From a virus: DNA of 64,000 bases. The stretch spans positions 1 to 64,000 of IMG/VR virus record IMGVR_UViG_3300007512_000011. One strand, 5' to 3'. How positions within the stretch are numbered: the stretch's first letter is position 1; each line of letters begins with the position of its first letter. The notes under the pieces are model-generated. The model searched no databases and was not told the origin of the DNA. It was given only the letters and a program-made list of their open reading frames with translations. A program made the translations under genes and the position numbers. Positions 7,345 through 17,243 of this stretch are shown piece by piece.

Positions 7345-7353
7345 GATAAAAAG

Positions 7354-7578
7354 TTATGCAGACTGTCTATTGTGCTTTGCAGCTGTGTAGTTCAAATGTG
7401 CAATTTTACGAGATCGCCTTACCTCAAGCTCTCTGTAGATGTAGCAAAGCTCGACTTCGATGCCTTCGCGTGAATCTCCCTTTCGCCTACTACGAAGTCT
7501 GTTTGTGAGACTTGCATAAATCCGAGACAGATCGCCTTCATCCATTTTGCTAAGTTCATCAAAGCTGTACATTCTCAT
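7354..7578 (-). CDS. small basic hypothetical protein (74 aa)
   Basis: The 74-residue protein starts at ATG 7578 after AAGGAG. It is Arg/Lys-rich and helical with Leu/Tyr heptad-like spacing (LSRIYASLTNRLRSRR). No known family is recognised. It is the last gene before the region upstream of the sigma factor. Confidence 0.65.
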   Translation of the reverse strand: MRMYSFDELSKMDEGDLSRIYASLTNRLRSRRKGDSREGIEVELCYIYRELEVRRSRKIAHLNYTAAKHNRQSA

Positions 7579-7637
7579 TTGTTACTCCTTGCTAGATGCA
7601 TTTCAATATTACTACATTCTAGCAAAGTTTACACGTA

Positions 7638-7871
7638 TTAGACAACGTTTATAAAGCTTCCGAACCTATCTTTAATGAGATTTCGAAGATCTTGCTTACT
7701 AGTTCTTACACGAACCTTAACTGCGTAGCGCTTTCCAGATTTGGAACCGATCTCTCTAATTTTTCCTACAGATTTTATTGCCTTGTTTGATCTCGCCCAG
7801 CGCAATCCCAACTGCAAGTCTGACAAATATGCTGCAACTATCGTTGCTGTCCTAGCTTTAGGCTTTTTCAT
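7638..7871 (-). CDS. small basic hypothetical protein (77 aa)
   Basis: The 77-residue, strongly basic protein starts at ATG 7871, overlapping the stop of the upstream gene (TGATG). A GTG one codon earlier is possible. A Lys/Arg/Ser-rich centre (GKIREIGSKSGKRYAVKVRV) suggests nucleic-acid or virion contact. No family is assigned. Confidence 0.65.
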   Translation of the reverse strand: MKKPKARTATIVAAYLSDLQLGLRWARSNKAIKSVGKIREIGSKSGKRYAVKVRVRTSKQDLRNLIKDRFGSFINVV

Positions 7872-8251
7872 CACACTACGATCGGCTTGCCTTTAAATGT
7901 GACCCTTCTGCCATCCATAGTCAAAACTCTGACCATTTTTACACCAGGTAGTCTCTTGATTAGCTTGCTTAAGGACAAAAGATTCTTGTAGTCACTACCA
8001 GATCTGGGCAAGTACTTTACATAAATCTCAAGCATCGTCTTTCCCTTTGGCGTTCTTTGTACGGGTTCCTTCTGGCCTACAACAGAAACTGTTGGCAGCA
8101 CTCGAACACGTGTAAGTGTGTCAGGTACATGAGCGTTTGTTGTCATAGTCAAAAGACATGTGACATTAACGAGATCTCTTTTAAGACGCAGCTCTTCCTG
8201 TTCTTTAAGAATGTGGCCCACAACTAATCTAAGTTTTGACTCTTCTAGCAT
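7871..8251 (-). CDS. conserved phage protein of unknown function
   Basis: This 126-residue protein starts at ATG 8251. It opens with an amphipathic helix (ESKLRLVVGHILKEQEELR) like the shared N-terminal motif of several proteins here. A two-strand/one-helix repeat follows, with VRVLPTVSVVGQKEP and a C-terminal VRVLTMDGRRVTFKGKPIVV. The second half looks ferredoxin-like. A late-promoter-like ATATTTATGG lies 18 bases upstream, so a virion or assembly role is plausible but unproven. Confidence 0.65.
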   Translation of the reverse strand: MLEESKLRLVVGHILKEQEELRLKRDLVNVTCLLTMTTNAHVPDTLTRVRVLPTVSVVGQKEPVQRTPKGKTMLEIYVKYLPRSGSDYKNLLSLSKLIKRLPGVKMVRVLTMDGRRVTFKGKPIVV

Positions 8252-8268
8252 AGTATGATATCCCAGCC

Positions 8269-8275
8269 ATAAATA
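8269..8275 (-). promoter_or_regulatory. putative late promoter (TATTTAT)
   Basis: Minus-strand GATATTTATGG lies 18 bases upstream of the conserved phage protein start and matches the recurrent motif with an A-to-T change at its end. Confidence 0.35.
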
Positions 8276-8294
8276 TCATGGGAAAACTGAAAGG

Positions 8295-9914
<1,620 letters not shown>

Positions 9915-10325
9915 CTATTCGGTGAAACTAGCGTCGCTTAAAGCTTCAATATTGACTCTTGCTTTCACGCCGTCTCCCATGTCAATTTCAACACTATCAG
10001 AGCTATTCTGTAAACCTTCCTGAAGCGGTGCCTCACTTCCAAATGCCTTTTTCTGAACATTGGCGGCATTTTCAACTACTCTTGTAATGGCAACTGTCGC
10101 CTCATGTAAAAGATGATCTCTAAGAAGATCAAGCGACACAAAAAGTTCTGCATCTATACTTTCGAGTGGTACTCGACTTGATTTTTTGTCAGGCAGCTCA
10201 ATTACGTACGACTCCTCCTCGCCCTCGAGTGTTCGTCTTGAAATTTGCTCAACAACCCTTGCGGGAAAAATTCGTGTATCTTTCTTCGACACAAGATACA
10301 CAATCTGACTAACCTGATAACCCAT
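9915..10325 (-). CDS. conserved hypothetical protein upstream of groEL
   Basis: This 136-residue protein starts at ATG 10325, preceded by AGGAGT. Residues 5-60 look like a small beta barrel (VSQIVYLVSKKDTRIFPARV and following strands), then an amphipathic helix and an acidic C terminus. It is cotranscribed with groEL (six bases apart) downstream of a promoter and terminator pair. It is not a GroES: the mobile-loop and roof motifs are not visible. A chaperonin-associated role is only suggested by position. Confidence 0.65.
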   Translation of the reverse strand: MGYQVSQIVYLVSKKDTRIFPARVVEQISRRTLEGEEESYVIELPDKKSSRVPLESIDAELFVSLDLLRDHLLHEATVAITRVVENAANVQKKAFGSEAPLQEGLQNSSDSVEIDMGDGVKARVNIEALSDASFTE

Positions 10326-10342
10326 CCATGACTCCTGAGCAG

Positions 10343-10348
10343 ATTATA
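10343..10348 (-). promoter_or_regulatory. sigma-70-like -10 box upstream of the groEL operon
   Basis: A perfect minus-strand TATAAT lies 18 bases upstream of the start of the gene preceding groEL and directly after the 10374-10398 terminator. The best -35 candidate, TTGTAT, has a 19-base spacer, so recognition by a standard sigma would be weak unless an activator helps. Confidence 0.5.
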
Positions 10349-10373
10349 CAGCAAAAACTTGCGCAATATACAA

Positions 10374-10398
10374 AAACAGCCCGCATTGCGGGCTGTTT
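10374..10398 (-). terminator. rho-independent terminator after the 10419-10823 gene
   Basis: AAACAGCCCGCA and TGCGGGCTGTTT form a perfect 12-base inverted repeat with a GC-rich core. On the minus strand it is followed by a T-rich tract (TTTTTG). It ends transcription of the gene at 10419-10823 and separates it from the groEL operon. Confidence 0.85.
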
Positions 10399-10418
10399 GT
10401 ACTGGAAGAATCTAATCT

Positions 10419-10823
10419 CTACTTAAAGCCAATTCCTGGAAACATCATGTTAACAAGGCCTTCTCTGCTGTTCTCAGGCTGATCATCCCCATAAAGCCAG
10501 GAGCTATCAGATCTGTAAACACCCAGTTCTTCTAGGATGCTCTGGATTTCTCCTCTGACTGCTTCCCGAAGCCTTGCTTCGTCAAGTCTTTCTTTCTCAG
10601 CTCGTGCAACCGCCTCACGAAGCTCACCATCATCTATTTCAAGAGTTTCATCATCTGCTTGTGAATCTTCGTTGAGAGTATCTTCGCCACCCTCAGCATC
10701 TAGATATGACTCTAGACCGGGATCTTCTCGCTTACTACGATTTCCTGCTTCTTGCAGCATACCTGCCTGCTCATCACCAGGCAGACCAGCTAGCTTGGCA
10801 AGTCTGTTTATATCAAAATTCAT
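10419..10823 (-). CDS. conserved phage protein, acidic
   Basis: The 134-residue protein starts at ATG 10823 with GGAGGAT upstream. It opens MNFDINRLAKLAGL, a helix common to small phage proteins, followed by a long acidic stretch and a helical segment rich in Arg/Glu (REAVARAEKERLDEARLREA). It is probably a virion or assembly factor. It stands alone upstream of a strong terminator. Confidence 0.6.
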   Translation of the reverse strand: MNFDINRLAKLAGLPGDEQAGMLQEAGNRSKREDPGLESYLDAEGGEDTLNEDSQADDETLEIDDGELREAVARAEKERLDEARLREAVRGEIQSILEELGVYRSDSSWLYGDDQPENSREGLVNMMFPGIGFK

Positions 10824-10876
10824 TGCTTATCCTCCAGCATAAATTAAGTATTTAGCTTTGAGAAAAACATCCCTAG

Positions 10877-11224
10877 CTAGTCATCTAGATTCTGACGAAT
10901 TCTAGAAGAAATCGCCTGGCCTTTTTGAACCGCTGTCGAGAGAGGTTCCAATCCCAACGCTACTCTAACCAGATCAAATGTGTAGCCATCAAGATTTTGC
11001 TTCAGCACAACCATGTCCGCATATTGATGCAAATCCCACTGTGACACAGGGACATCCTCACCCTCAAGCCCAGGTTCATAGTCACCTGTCTCACGAGACT
11101 CGAACATGTAGAGGAGACAGGGCATCTCCTCTCCCTCAGGAACAATAACAAACGGAATACTTGATGTCGATCCGTCTGCATTTTCCTCATAAAGAATCTC
11201 AGGGATCCAATTGCTTTCACTCAT
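10877..11224 (-). CDS. conserved phage protein of unknown function
   Basis: The 115-residue acidic protein starts at ATG 11224, ten bases after AGGAG; an in-frame GTG two codons upstream overlaps that site. Its sequence (NWIPEILYEENADGSTSSIP, later WDLHQYADM) matches a small conserved family of large phages, without known activity. A hairpin-forming palindrome lies in the gap upstream. Confidence 0.65.
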   Translation of the reverse strand: MSESNWIPEILYEENADGSTSSIPFVIVPEGEEMPCLLYMFESRETGDYEPGLEGEDVPVSQWDLHQYADMVVLKQNLDGYTFDLVRVALGLEPLSTAVQKGQAISSRIRQNLDD

Positions 11225-11257
11225 TACCACTCCTGTCTACCTCGGAATTATTCCATT

Positions 11258-11277
11258 TATAAACGGAAACGTTTATA
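11258..11277. repeat. palindrome TATAAACG-GAAA-CGTTTATA
   Basis: Eight-base perfect arms enclose GAAA on the plus strand (TTTC on the coding strand). It lies in the 57-base gap between two minus-strand genes. It contains a TATAAA and may be an operator, an mRNA hairpin or a weak terminator; no T tract follows. Confidence 0.5.
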
Positions 11278-11281
11278 GCAG

Positions 11282-12052
11282 CTAGAGAGAAAGCTTTTCT
11301 CTAACATTATCGAATAGCTCCAGCAGCTGGGCTTTTTGTTCTGGAAAGTCTTTGCCCAGCTCGTCGGTCAAAGCACTAAATCCCTGTTGCCATTCTCCAA
11401 ACATGCCATCGATCCATTCAGGAATCTCTTGACTTCTCAGCGCATTTTCAAGAGCAGCTAGATCGCCTGTCACCTCTGCACTATGCTTTGCCAAAAAGTC
11501 AGAGATTTTACTTATATCAACATCAACACCGATAAAGCTGCCATACTTGGTGACCATTTCCTGCAAGTCGGAAGACCTTGAAATATCATTCAACTTACTA
11601 GCAACGCGATCGAGGTCACTTGATAGACTTTTCTTTAAGGCAGAAACATCTCCCATACTTAGATTCTCTGCCTCCTTGCCTGCCACTTCTGAAAAATGCT
11701 CAGCTACAGATGGAAAAATCTCTAGAAAACCCTTGGTGCCCTTTTTATTAATATCTGCTAAAATTTTTGAAAAATCAGCCGCGAGATCACCGCTACCAAC
11801 TCCAAGGTATTGAGCTATTTTTCCTGGCTTCACATCAGCCAGGAACATTGCTGTAATCGCTCCTCCGAATGTCGTTAGAGACTTTGGAACTCTGAAAAAG
11901 AGCCACTGTGCAGGCTCTTGCCCGTATAGCTCATAAAATGTCATAAATTGATTTTCCTGGGCTCTCTGGCCTAGCTGGAAACCCACCTTACCTATCTTCT
12001 CGCTAAGAAGGTCTCTCACAATATGTTTTAACTGTTCACGATCAGAGGACAC
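11282..12052 (-). CDS. helical structural or head-internal protein
   Basis: The product of 256 residues most likely starts at GTG 12052, preceded by AGGGAG; an ATG upstream at 12076 overlaps the previous gene further. Its N terminus (REQLKHIVRDLLSEKIG) carries the shared amphipathic motif. The rest is rich in Leu/Ala/Glu and predicted helical. A hydrophobic segment around residues 55-75 may be buried or membrane-interacting. No enzymatic motif is present; an internal head or tail role is plausible. Confidence 0.6.
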   Translation of the reverse strand: MSSDREQLKHIVRDLLSEKIGKVGFQLGQRAQENQFMTFYELYGQEPAQWLFFRVPKSLTTFGGAITAMFLADVKPGKIAQYLGVGSGDLAADFSKILADINKKGTKGFLEIFPSVAEHFSEVAGKEAENLSMGDVSALKKSLSSDLDRVASKLNDISRSSDLQEMVTKYGSFIGVDVDISKISDFLAKHSAEVTGDLAALENALRSQEIPEWIDGMFGEWQQGFSALTDELGKDFPEQKAQLLELFDNVREKLSL

Positions 12053-12323
12053 CAAACATCTCCCTTCTCTCTGCAAGTGTACGAAGCTTTAGGTCAACAC
12101 CTGTCTGCTCCCTATAATAATTAATTAGCTCCTTCTCAAAATCATTCAACCACTGCTCCTTTGTCCTCGAATCACGACGAGAAAATCTTTTACGCAGCGG
12201 TGAGGGTATTCCTCGAAGAATCTCCTTCTTGACAGTCACCCAGTCATCGCAATCTCCAACATAGGATGCAACAAAGCGTAGCTGCTCTAAGATCCTATTC
12301 ATTCCTTGGTCAGATGCTTCCAT
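12042..12323 (-). CDS. small basic hypothetical protein (93 aa)
   Basis: The 93-residue, Arg/Lys-rich helical protein starts at ATG 12323 with AAGG upstream, overlapping the end of the giant gene by 14 bases. Its 3' end overlaps the start of the next gene. It has Trp-containing helices (EQWLNDFEKELINYYREQ) and no known domain. The tight coupling suggests it belongs to the giant-protein operon. Confidence 0.6.
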   Translation of the reverse strand: MEASDQGMNRILEQLRFVASYVGDCDDWVTVKKEILRGIPSPLRKRFSRRDSRTKEQWLNDFEKELINYYREQTGVDLKLRTLAERREMFGVL

Positions 12324-15300
12324 TGTACCTTGAAATTAAGCCCTGTAGTGCCCGAGTCACACTTGCAACCTCATTTGTAGATCCTGGAGAGCTCTCAGCA
12401 GCAATTGATCTTGGGTCTGGAAGATTTAAAGTTGACACAAGCTTAGCAAACTCCTCGCGGTCCCTCTCTGCATCAAGATCAATACCAGACTGTTTTAGTC
12501 TACGTAACGGCGAATTTTTAAGCTGAGATCTGATACCATAGTTTCCACCTCTAAAATTTCTAAAATAAACTGCACCCTGTGCAGGTGAGAAGTCAAAAAA
12601 CTCTGATGATCTGCTGTTACCATTCTCATCTGTTAGTGTGATCTTAAAGTCTGGATGCAGGTGAAACAAGCCTTTTCCCTTCACCTGAACTAGACCTGCC
12701 TTTTTAAGCATGTAATACTTCCGGAGCACATCTGCTGAAACAGTGTAAACAGCAAGCAACGCGCCTGAAATATTCTCTCCCATGCTTCGAAGAGCGGGTA
12801 ATACCACATCCCTATACTCCTCTTTGCTTATCTTAGCGAGGATGCTCTCTATCTCAGGCAGGTCATTCTTAGACCGATAGTCATTTATCACATCCCTTAC
12901 AAGTATCAACCTCCTGTTCACCTCAGCTGCTGTTGGATCCATGTTTATAAGATCTGCAATATCTTGGTTTTGCGGCTTAGGGTTTGAAGCAAAAAACTCA
13001 CCTTTGTCAAAGTCATACTTTAGTGTGGGCTCTCCTGCTTGAGCGTTTGGAAGCTTTACCTCGATGCCGAGCATTCCGCTGGCCATGGGAACATAGACAT
13101 CAGATACAGAGTTATCCTCTCCGCTTTGTACTTGGAGACCAGCTGCCTTGAGATTCTCACCTACATCAATCTCATACACATATCCTGCCTTCCGTTGGCC
13201 TCCGGTGACTCCAGCAATTCCAAAAATCACCATGAGGTCATCGAGATCAGGCATGACATATGCTGGATACTTGCTACTGGGGTTAGGATGCTCATCAGGT
13301 GCAAGCTCAATGATGCCCCTCGTGCGATCAGGTGATAATCTATCGTACATAAGGTTTAATATCTTATTGATATCATGACGATCATCGACACCTGGAGCCA
13401 AGCCAAGCCTAACTAGTTTGTTTGCACCTGACACATTGATTATTTTCTGTATGTCATTTCCGAAAAAATCAGGTGATTTAAGAATGTCAAAGATAACTCT
13501 TGACTTTTCAGTGAAGGATTTCGCGCTCTCATATGTCTCAGAACTCTCGTATAGCAGCTCTCTAACCTTTTGTCTAAAGCGCAGCTCAGCTAATTCACTT
13601 TCTGATGGGGCTTTAGAAATTGTAGCATTGATCACATCGATGGCCTTGCGGGCCTCATCCCTTACCTTCTCCGAGCTGGCATTTAATCTGTGTCCAATAT
13701 ATTCCTCAAATCTTTCTAGAGCTTCTCTAAATTCAGGTGTGTTCGCCATCAGCATATGAGACAAGAGATCCTCAAAGGTTCTGACAGAATTCTTATCCTC
13801 TACCTGCACGCCTAGCTTAGGAAGGTAATCATCAGGATCAGGTATCCTTCCTGATACATCTTCGACACCGTTAACTTTTTCACGTAGTCCGCCTGGAAAA
13901 GCTATTGTGTACTTAATAACCCTGTCTGATGTTGACTCTCTCTCACCTTTTATTTTAGCTAGAAGAGAAAACATTAGCTTATGATATTCACCCTTAACCT
14001 TTCCTTCTCCCCCACCAGAAAGTTCCCAGGATGTATCATCCATGCTAACACTTGGAAACAGGTCAACCTGAAATAATTGACCTGTTTCTGCATCCTTGAC
14101 CATTATGGCGATAAGCTGTCCCACCTTTAACACACGCGGTACACCTTCGACCAATTCATCACTGAGGTATGGCGAACTCAACATCTTTTGGTATAGTGTT
14201 TCCTTATCAGGCTCACTTACAACAAGATCAATATCACCGATCATTTGCTTGTCAGTTGCTGTACTACCCACAGGTAAGAACTTCATGCCTGACGGTTCCA
14301 GTAGATTCTTCTCAAGATCTTGGATTATCCTATCAGCCTGCTGTCTGGATATTCTATCATCTGATGTTGCAACAATCTTATTTCCCTGATCATCCTTCTT
14401 TTTAAAGGCCTTTCCACCCTCGGAGAGAATCTTCATTAAAATCTTATTCACTGTTTCACTTAGATCTTTATCACCTTCTCGGTCTGACATTTTTGCCTTG
14501 CCGTATGAAAAGAATCCACGCAATCTATTAATGGGTGTAAAAAGACCGGTTAACTTATAGGTCTTATTATTGTGTGTAAAGACAATGCCCTCTGTGGCGC
14601 GAGTAAATAAATCTTCATTAGCTTCAAGCCTCGCCAGGGCTACACGAATCCCCTCTAGTGTCTTCTCATCTTCAGATCCCAATCCAAAGTTAAACCCAGA
14701 TTCAAATGCACCCCTAACACCTTTAACAAATCCTAGCAGATCTTCCTGATTACTAGCCTGGAGGGCAAGATCAAGCTTATCAATAATCATAATACCCAGT
14801 CGCTGAATGATATTCTCAAGCGGAACAATTGCTTCTTGAACTACTCTAGTCTTTACTTTGTCGAGCGATCGAAAGCGCTGATAGTCTTCGGGGGATACCA
14901 TCTTCTTAAGTCGTAGTGCAACTTTTCCCTTTCCTGTCATAAATCTGTCAGCGACATCAGGAATCAGATCATCAGGAATAAATTTATATTTCTCACGAAT
15001 AAACTCCTCTAGCCTCGCTTTAACATAATCACCAACTGTATTATTGCCAATTGAAAGCCCAACCTCTCCAACAACTGACTCTAAGTCTTTCTCTAGTTGC
15101 TCAAGTGCACCATCATCCTCTTTAAGACCTTTCATAAGAGAGGCCGTCGGCACCTTGTCCATAGTAAAAGCGTCTGTTGAAGACTCCCGCATCTCTGACA
15201 TGAAGGATGACAGTGCATCCTGGTTAGCAGGCTCTTCTGTCAGAGAAACGGCAAGAACTGTCCTTAGAGAGTCCTCATCATATAAAATTGTATTAGGATT

Positions 15301-16599
15301 CTTTGAAACCATTATCTGTGATACCATCACAACCTCTCCATTTCTAAAGAGTGAATCCTGATATGGTAATGCTACGGGCTCTAGTGCCTCATAGGCAATT
15401 GCAAAACCTTCTGCAATGTTTGATCTATCTCCCGTATATGCAGACATAATCTGATTTAGCGTCATTCCGCCGCCAGCTCCACCTGCTCGAATTAGCTCTA
15501 GCCGTCGATCCTTTGCCCTCTGGCTCTGAAGGTCCATCTTAGTAAAAAATCTTAGCTGTCCATCAACAACTGTGAAAGCTAGAAACTGACCATCCATTTT
15601 TTCCTGAACATTCTCTAGTTTTCCTTCAAGCCCTAGACGGCCAATCTCAATAATATCGCTGAGAGGCATTCCTAGTTCTTCATACAGATTGTATATGTGT
15701 GCTTCCTCACCAGGCTTAGCGGTGTCTTTATCATCTTGCTCTGATAGAATTTTTATAGCAGAAAACTTTGTTGCAGCTCTTTTTATAACAATTTCTGAAA
15801 TGGCTGGCTCATTTATACTGCCCAGAAGAATTTCAATGATCTTGTCCTTTTCATCATTGTTAAGAAAAGGAGGAAGATATCGCTTGGCTTCTTCTGCTGT
15901 CTCTGGAGAAGATGCGAGATCTCTAACTCGAGTACCTCTAACAGACTGCAACTGTGCAATATCCTCGTCAGACAGGTCCTTTCGAGCTTCTCCTTCTAAC
16001 CCAGCATAATATCCCCTTAGTGCATCACGCGCTTCTTCTTCGGCGCGGGCCATTAGGCTATCTAACCTATCTGGATCCAGGTAGTCTTCTGGGCTTTCGG
16101 GAATGGCGCCGCCAAATTGGATCTTTCCCGCTGTCACAAAGTCTTTAAATTTTGGGCTTTTCATGTAAGGCATCATCGAAGATTTATCTCCATAGATAGT
16201 TACCTTTTCATACATGTCGGGATTCTCAACAAACTCCTCAAGATTCTTGAATATCGCTGTTACGGGTGCTCGAACTGCAGCGAGATCTCCCTGTTCATCC
16301 CTGGCCTGACTTTGCACCAGAACTACCTCGACGCCTGGGATTCTATCGAGTGCAGTCTTGTATATTTGAAAGATAGACTCAGCAACTTTCTCGTCATACT
16401 CTCTCTTTGTCTTGCCTATTCTTCTAAACTTCTGTCGAGGTGCCAGCGGCTTACCCCTCTTCCCGTATCTAATGGGCTCCACTTGCTGCATGCCGTAAAA
16501 TAGATACACCTTGTCATTATCGCGTATCGCGTCAGCCAACCTTGCAAAATGTCCAGTTGTGAAGGGCTTGAATCCTCCGCCGTAAAGTCCAAGCTTCAT
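12310..16599 (-). CDS. giant multidomain nucleotidyltransferase/ligase-like protein (1429 aa)
   Basis: The start is ATG 16599 after GAGGAG, with a 4-base ATGA overlap with the phosphoesterase gene. Four domain signatures occur in order. First, an N-terminal HxGH-type nucleotidylyltransferase: GGGFKPFTTGHF near residues 7-18. Second, a covalent nucleotidyltransferase (ligase)-like region: KMDG with Lys334, EGIVF at 670-674 and a motif V-like YKLTG at 681-685; the motif I-IV spacing is unusually long. Third, a Pol-beta-type nucleotidyltransferase: PVGS (Gly778-Ser779), GDID (Asp789, Asp791) and FQVD (Asp846). Fourth, a possible PD-(D/E)XK core: Asp1167 and GIEVK at 1178-1182. I infer a phage nucleic-acid end-processing or ligation machine, perhaps packaged. 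Alternatively, some domains are inactive structural modules. Confidence 0.8.
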   Translation of the reverse strand: MKLGLYGGGFKPFTTGHFARLADAIRDNDKVYLFYGMQQVEPIRYGKRGKPLAPRQKFRRIGKTKREYDEKVAESIFQIYKTALDRIPGVEVVLVQSQARDEQGDLAAVRAPVTAIFKNLEEFVENPDMYEKVTIYGDKSSMMPYMKSPKFKDFVTAGKIQFGGAIPESPEDYLDPDRLDSLMARAEEEARDALRGYYAGLEGEARKDLSDEDIAQLQSVRGTRVRDLASSPETAEEAKRYLPPFLNNDEKDKIIEILLGSINEPAISEIVIKRAATKFSAIKILSEQDDKDTAKPGEEAHIYNLYEELGMPLSDIIEIGRLGLEGKLENVQEKMDGQFLAFTVVDGQLRFFTKMDLQSQRAKDRRLELIRAGGAGGGMTLNQIMSAYTGDRSNIAEGFAIAYEALEPVALPYQDSLFRNGEVVMVSQIMVSKNPNTILYDEDSLRTVLAVSLTEEPANQDALSSFMSEMRESSTDAFTMDKVPTASLMKGLKEDDGALEQLEKDLESVVGEVGLSIGNNTVGDYVKARLEEFIREKYKFIPDDLIPDVADRFMTGKGKVALRLKKMVSPEDYQRFRSLDKVKTRVVQEAIVPLENIIQRLGIMIIDKLDLALQASNQEDLLGFVKGVRGAFESGFNFGLGSEDEKTLEGIRVALARLEANEDLFTRATEGIVFTHNNKTYKLTGLFTPINRLRGFFSYGKAKMSDREGDKDLSETVNKILMKILSEGGKAFKKKDDQGNKIVATSDDRISRQQADRIIQDLEKNLLEPSGMKFLPVGSTATDKQMIGDIDLVVSEPDKETLYQKMLSSPYLSDELVEGVPRVLKVGQLIAIMVKDAETGQLFQVDLFPSVSMDDTSWELSGGGEGKVKGEYHKLMFSLLAKIKGERESTSDRVIKYTIAFPGGLREKVNGVEDVSGRIPDPDDYLPKLGVQVEDKNSVRTFEDLLSHMLMANTPEFREALERFEEYIGHRLNASSEKVRDEARKAIDVINATISKAPSESELAELRFRQKVRELLYESSETYESAKSFTEKSRVIFDILKSPDFFGNDIQKIINVSGANKLVRLGLAPGVDDRHDINKILNLMYDRLSPDRTRGIIELAPDEHPNPSSKYPAYVMPDLDDLMVIFGIAGVTGGQRKAGYVYEIDVGENLKAAGLQVQSGEDNSVSDVYVPMASGMLGIEVKLPNAQAGEPTLKYDFDKGEFFASNPKPQNQDIADLINMDPTAAEVNRRLILVRDVINDYRSKNDLPEIESILAKISKEEYRDVVLPALRSMGENISGALLAVYTVSADVLRKYYMLKKAGLVQVKGKGLFHLHPDFKITLTDENGNSRSSEFFDFSPAQGAVYFRNFRGGNYGIRSQLKNSPLRRLKQSGIDLDAERDREEFAKLVSTLNLPDPRSIAAESSPGSTNEVASVTRALQGLISRYNGSI

Positions 16600-17243
16600 T
16601 CTCTTCTCCTCGGCCAGTGCCCTTGCATCACTCTATATATTTCCTCGACAGCGCCGGGAAAATCTTGCATATTAATTGATAAATGTGCCCGAAGTGTTTC
16701 ACCATCCAGGCGGATATCACACCACTCATTTGACGTTTCACTCTTCTTTGTCGAGACAAGATCACACAGCCTATCAACATGAATTGGCGAGAAGCCCCAG
16801 ATGTCACAGCTAACATTGATCCTCTTTCCCCTAGTCCTGGGTGATATATGAATATGTCCATGAATTAAAAGATCATGATCAGAAAATAGCCTCTCGGGCA
16901 CAGGATGGTGCTGCACTAGTGCTTTTTGTCCATTTGGCAGTGTGTAATTCATCTTTCTATGGCACTCATCAAATCCAACCTCCTTCATCTTCTTGAGACT
17001 CAGATCATGATTTCCCTTTACAAGAACCTTGTAGCCTTTTAGCTGTGACATTATCTCTGGCATTTTTTGCTTACCACACAAAAACATGTCACCCACAACT
17101 ATCACTCTATCATCGTTGCCAACCACACCATTCCAATTGTCAATCAATGCACTATTCATCTCATCAACATTCGAAAATGGTCTATCACAATGCTTGATAA
17201 TATTTCTATGTCCGAAATGTAAGTCTGATGTGAAAAAGTCCAT
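16596..17243 (-). CDS. calcineurin-like metallophosphoesterase
   Basis: The 215-residue protein starts at ATG 17243, overlapping the upstream stop by one base (TAATG). All five metallophosphoesterase motifs are visible: SDLHFGH, GDMF, GNHD, a His in VQHHP, and GHIH. This phage-type family hydrolyses phosphomono- or diesters; some members process cyclic phosphates or ends during nucleic-acid repair. It sits between two nucleotidyltransferase genes with coupled starts, so a substrate made or consumed by those enzymes is likely, though not identified. Confidence 0.9.
   Translation of the reverse strand: MDFFTSDLHFGHRNIIKHCDRPFSNVDEMNSALIDNWNGVVGNDDRVIVVGDMFLCGKQKMPEIMSQLKGYKVLVKGNHDLSLKKMKEVGFDECHRKMNYTLPNGQKALVQHHPVPERLFSDHDLLIHGHIHISPRTRGKRINVSCDIWGFSPIHVDRLCDLVSTKKSETSNEWCDIRLDGETLRAHLSINMQDFPGAVEEIYRVMQGHWPRRRE

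Noticed and set aside
9915-10325. GroES for the adjacent groEL
   Set aside because: It lacks the GroES mobile-loop and roof motifs and is longer than GroES; only the beta-barrel character is similar.
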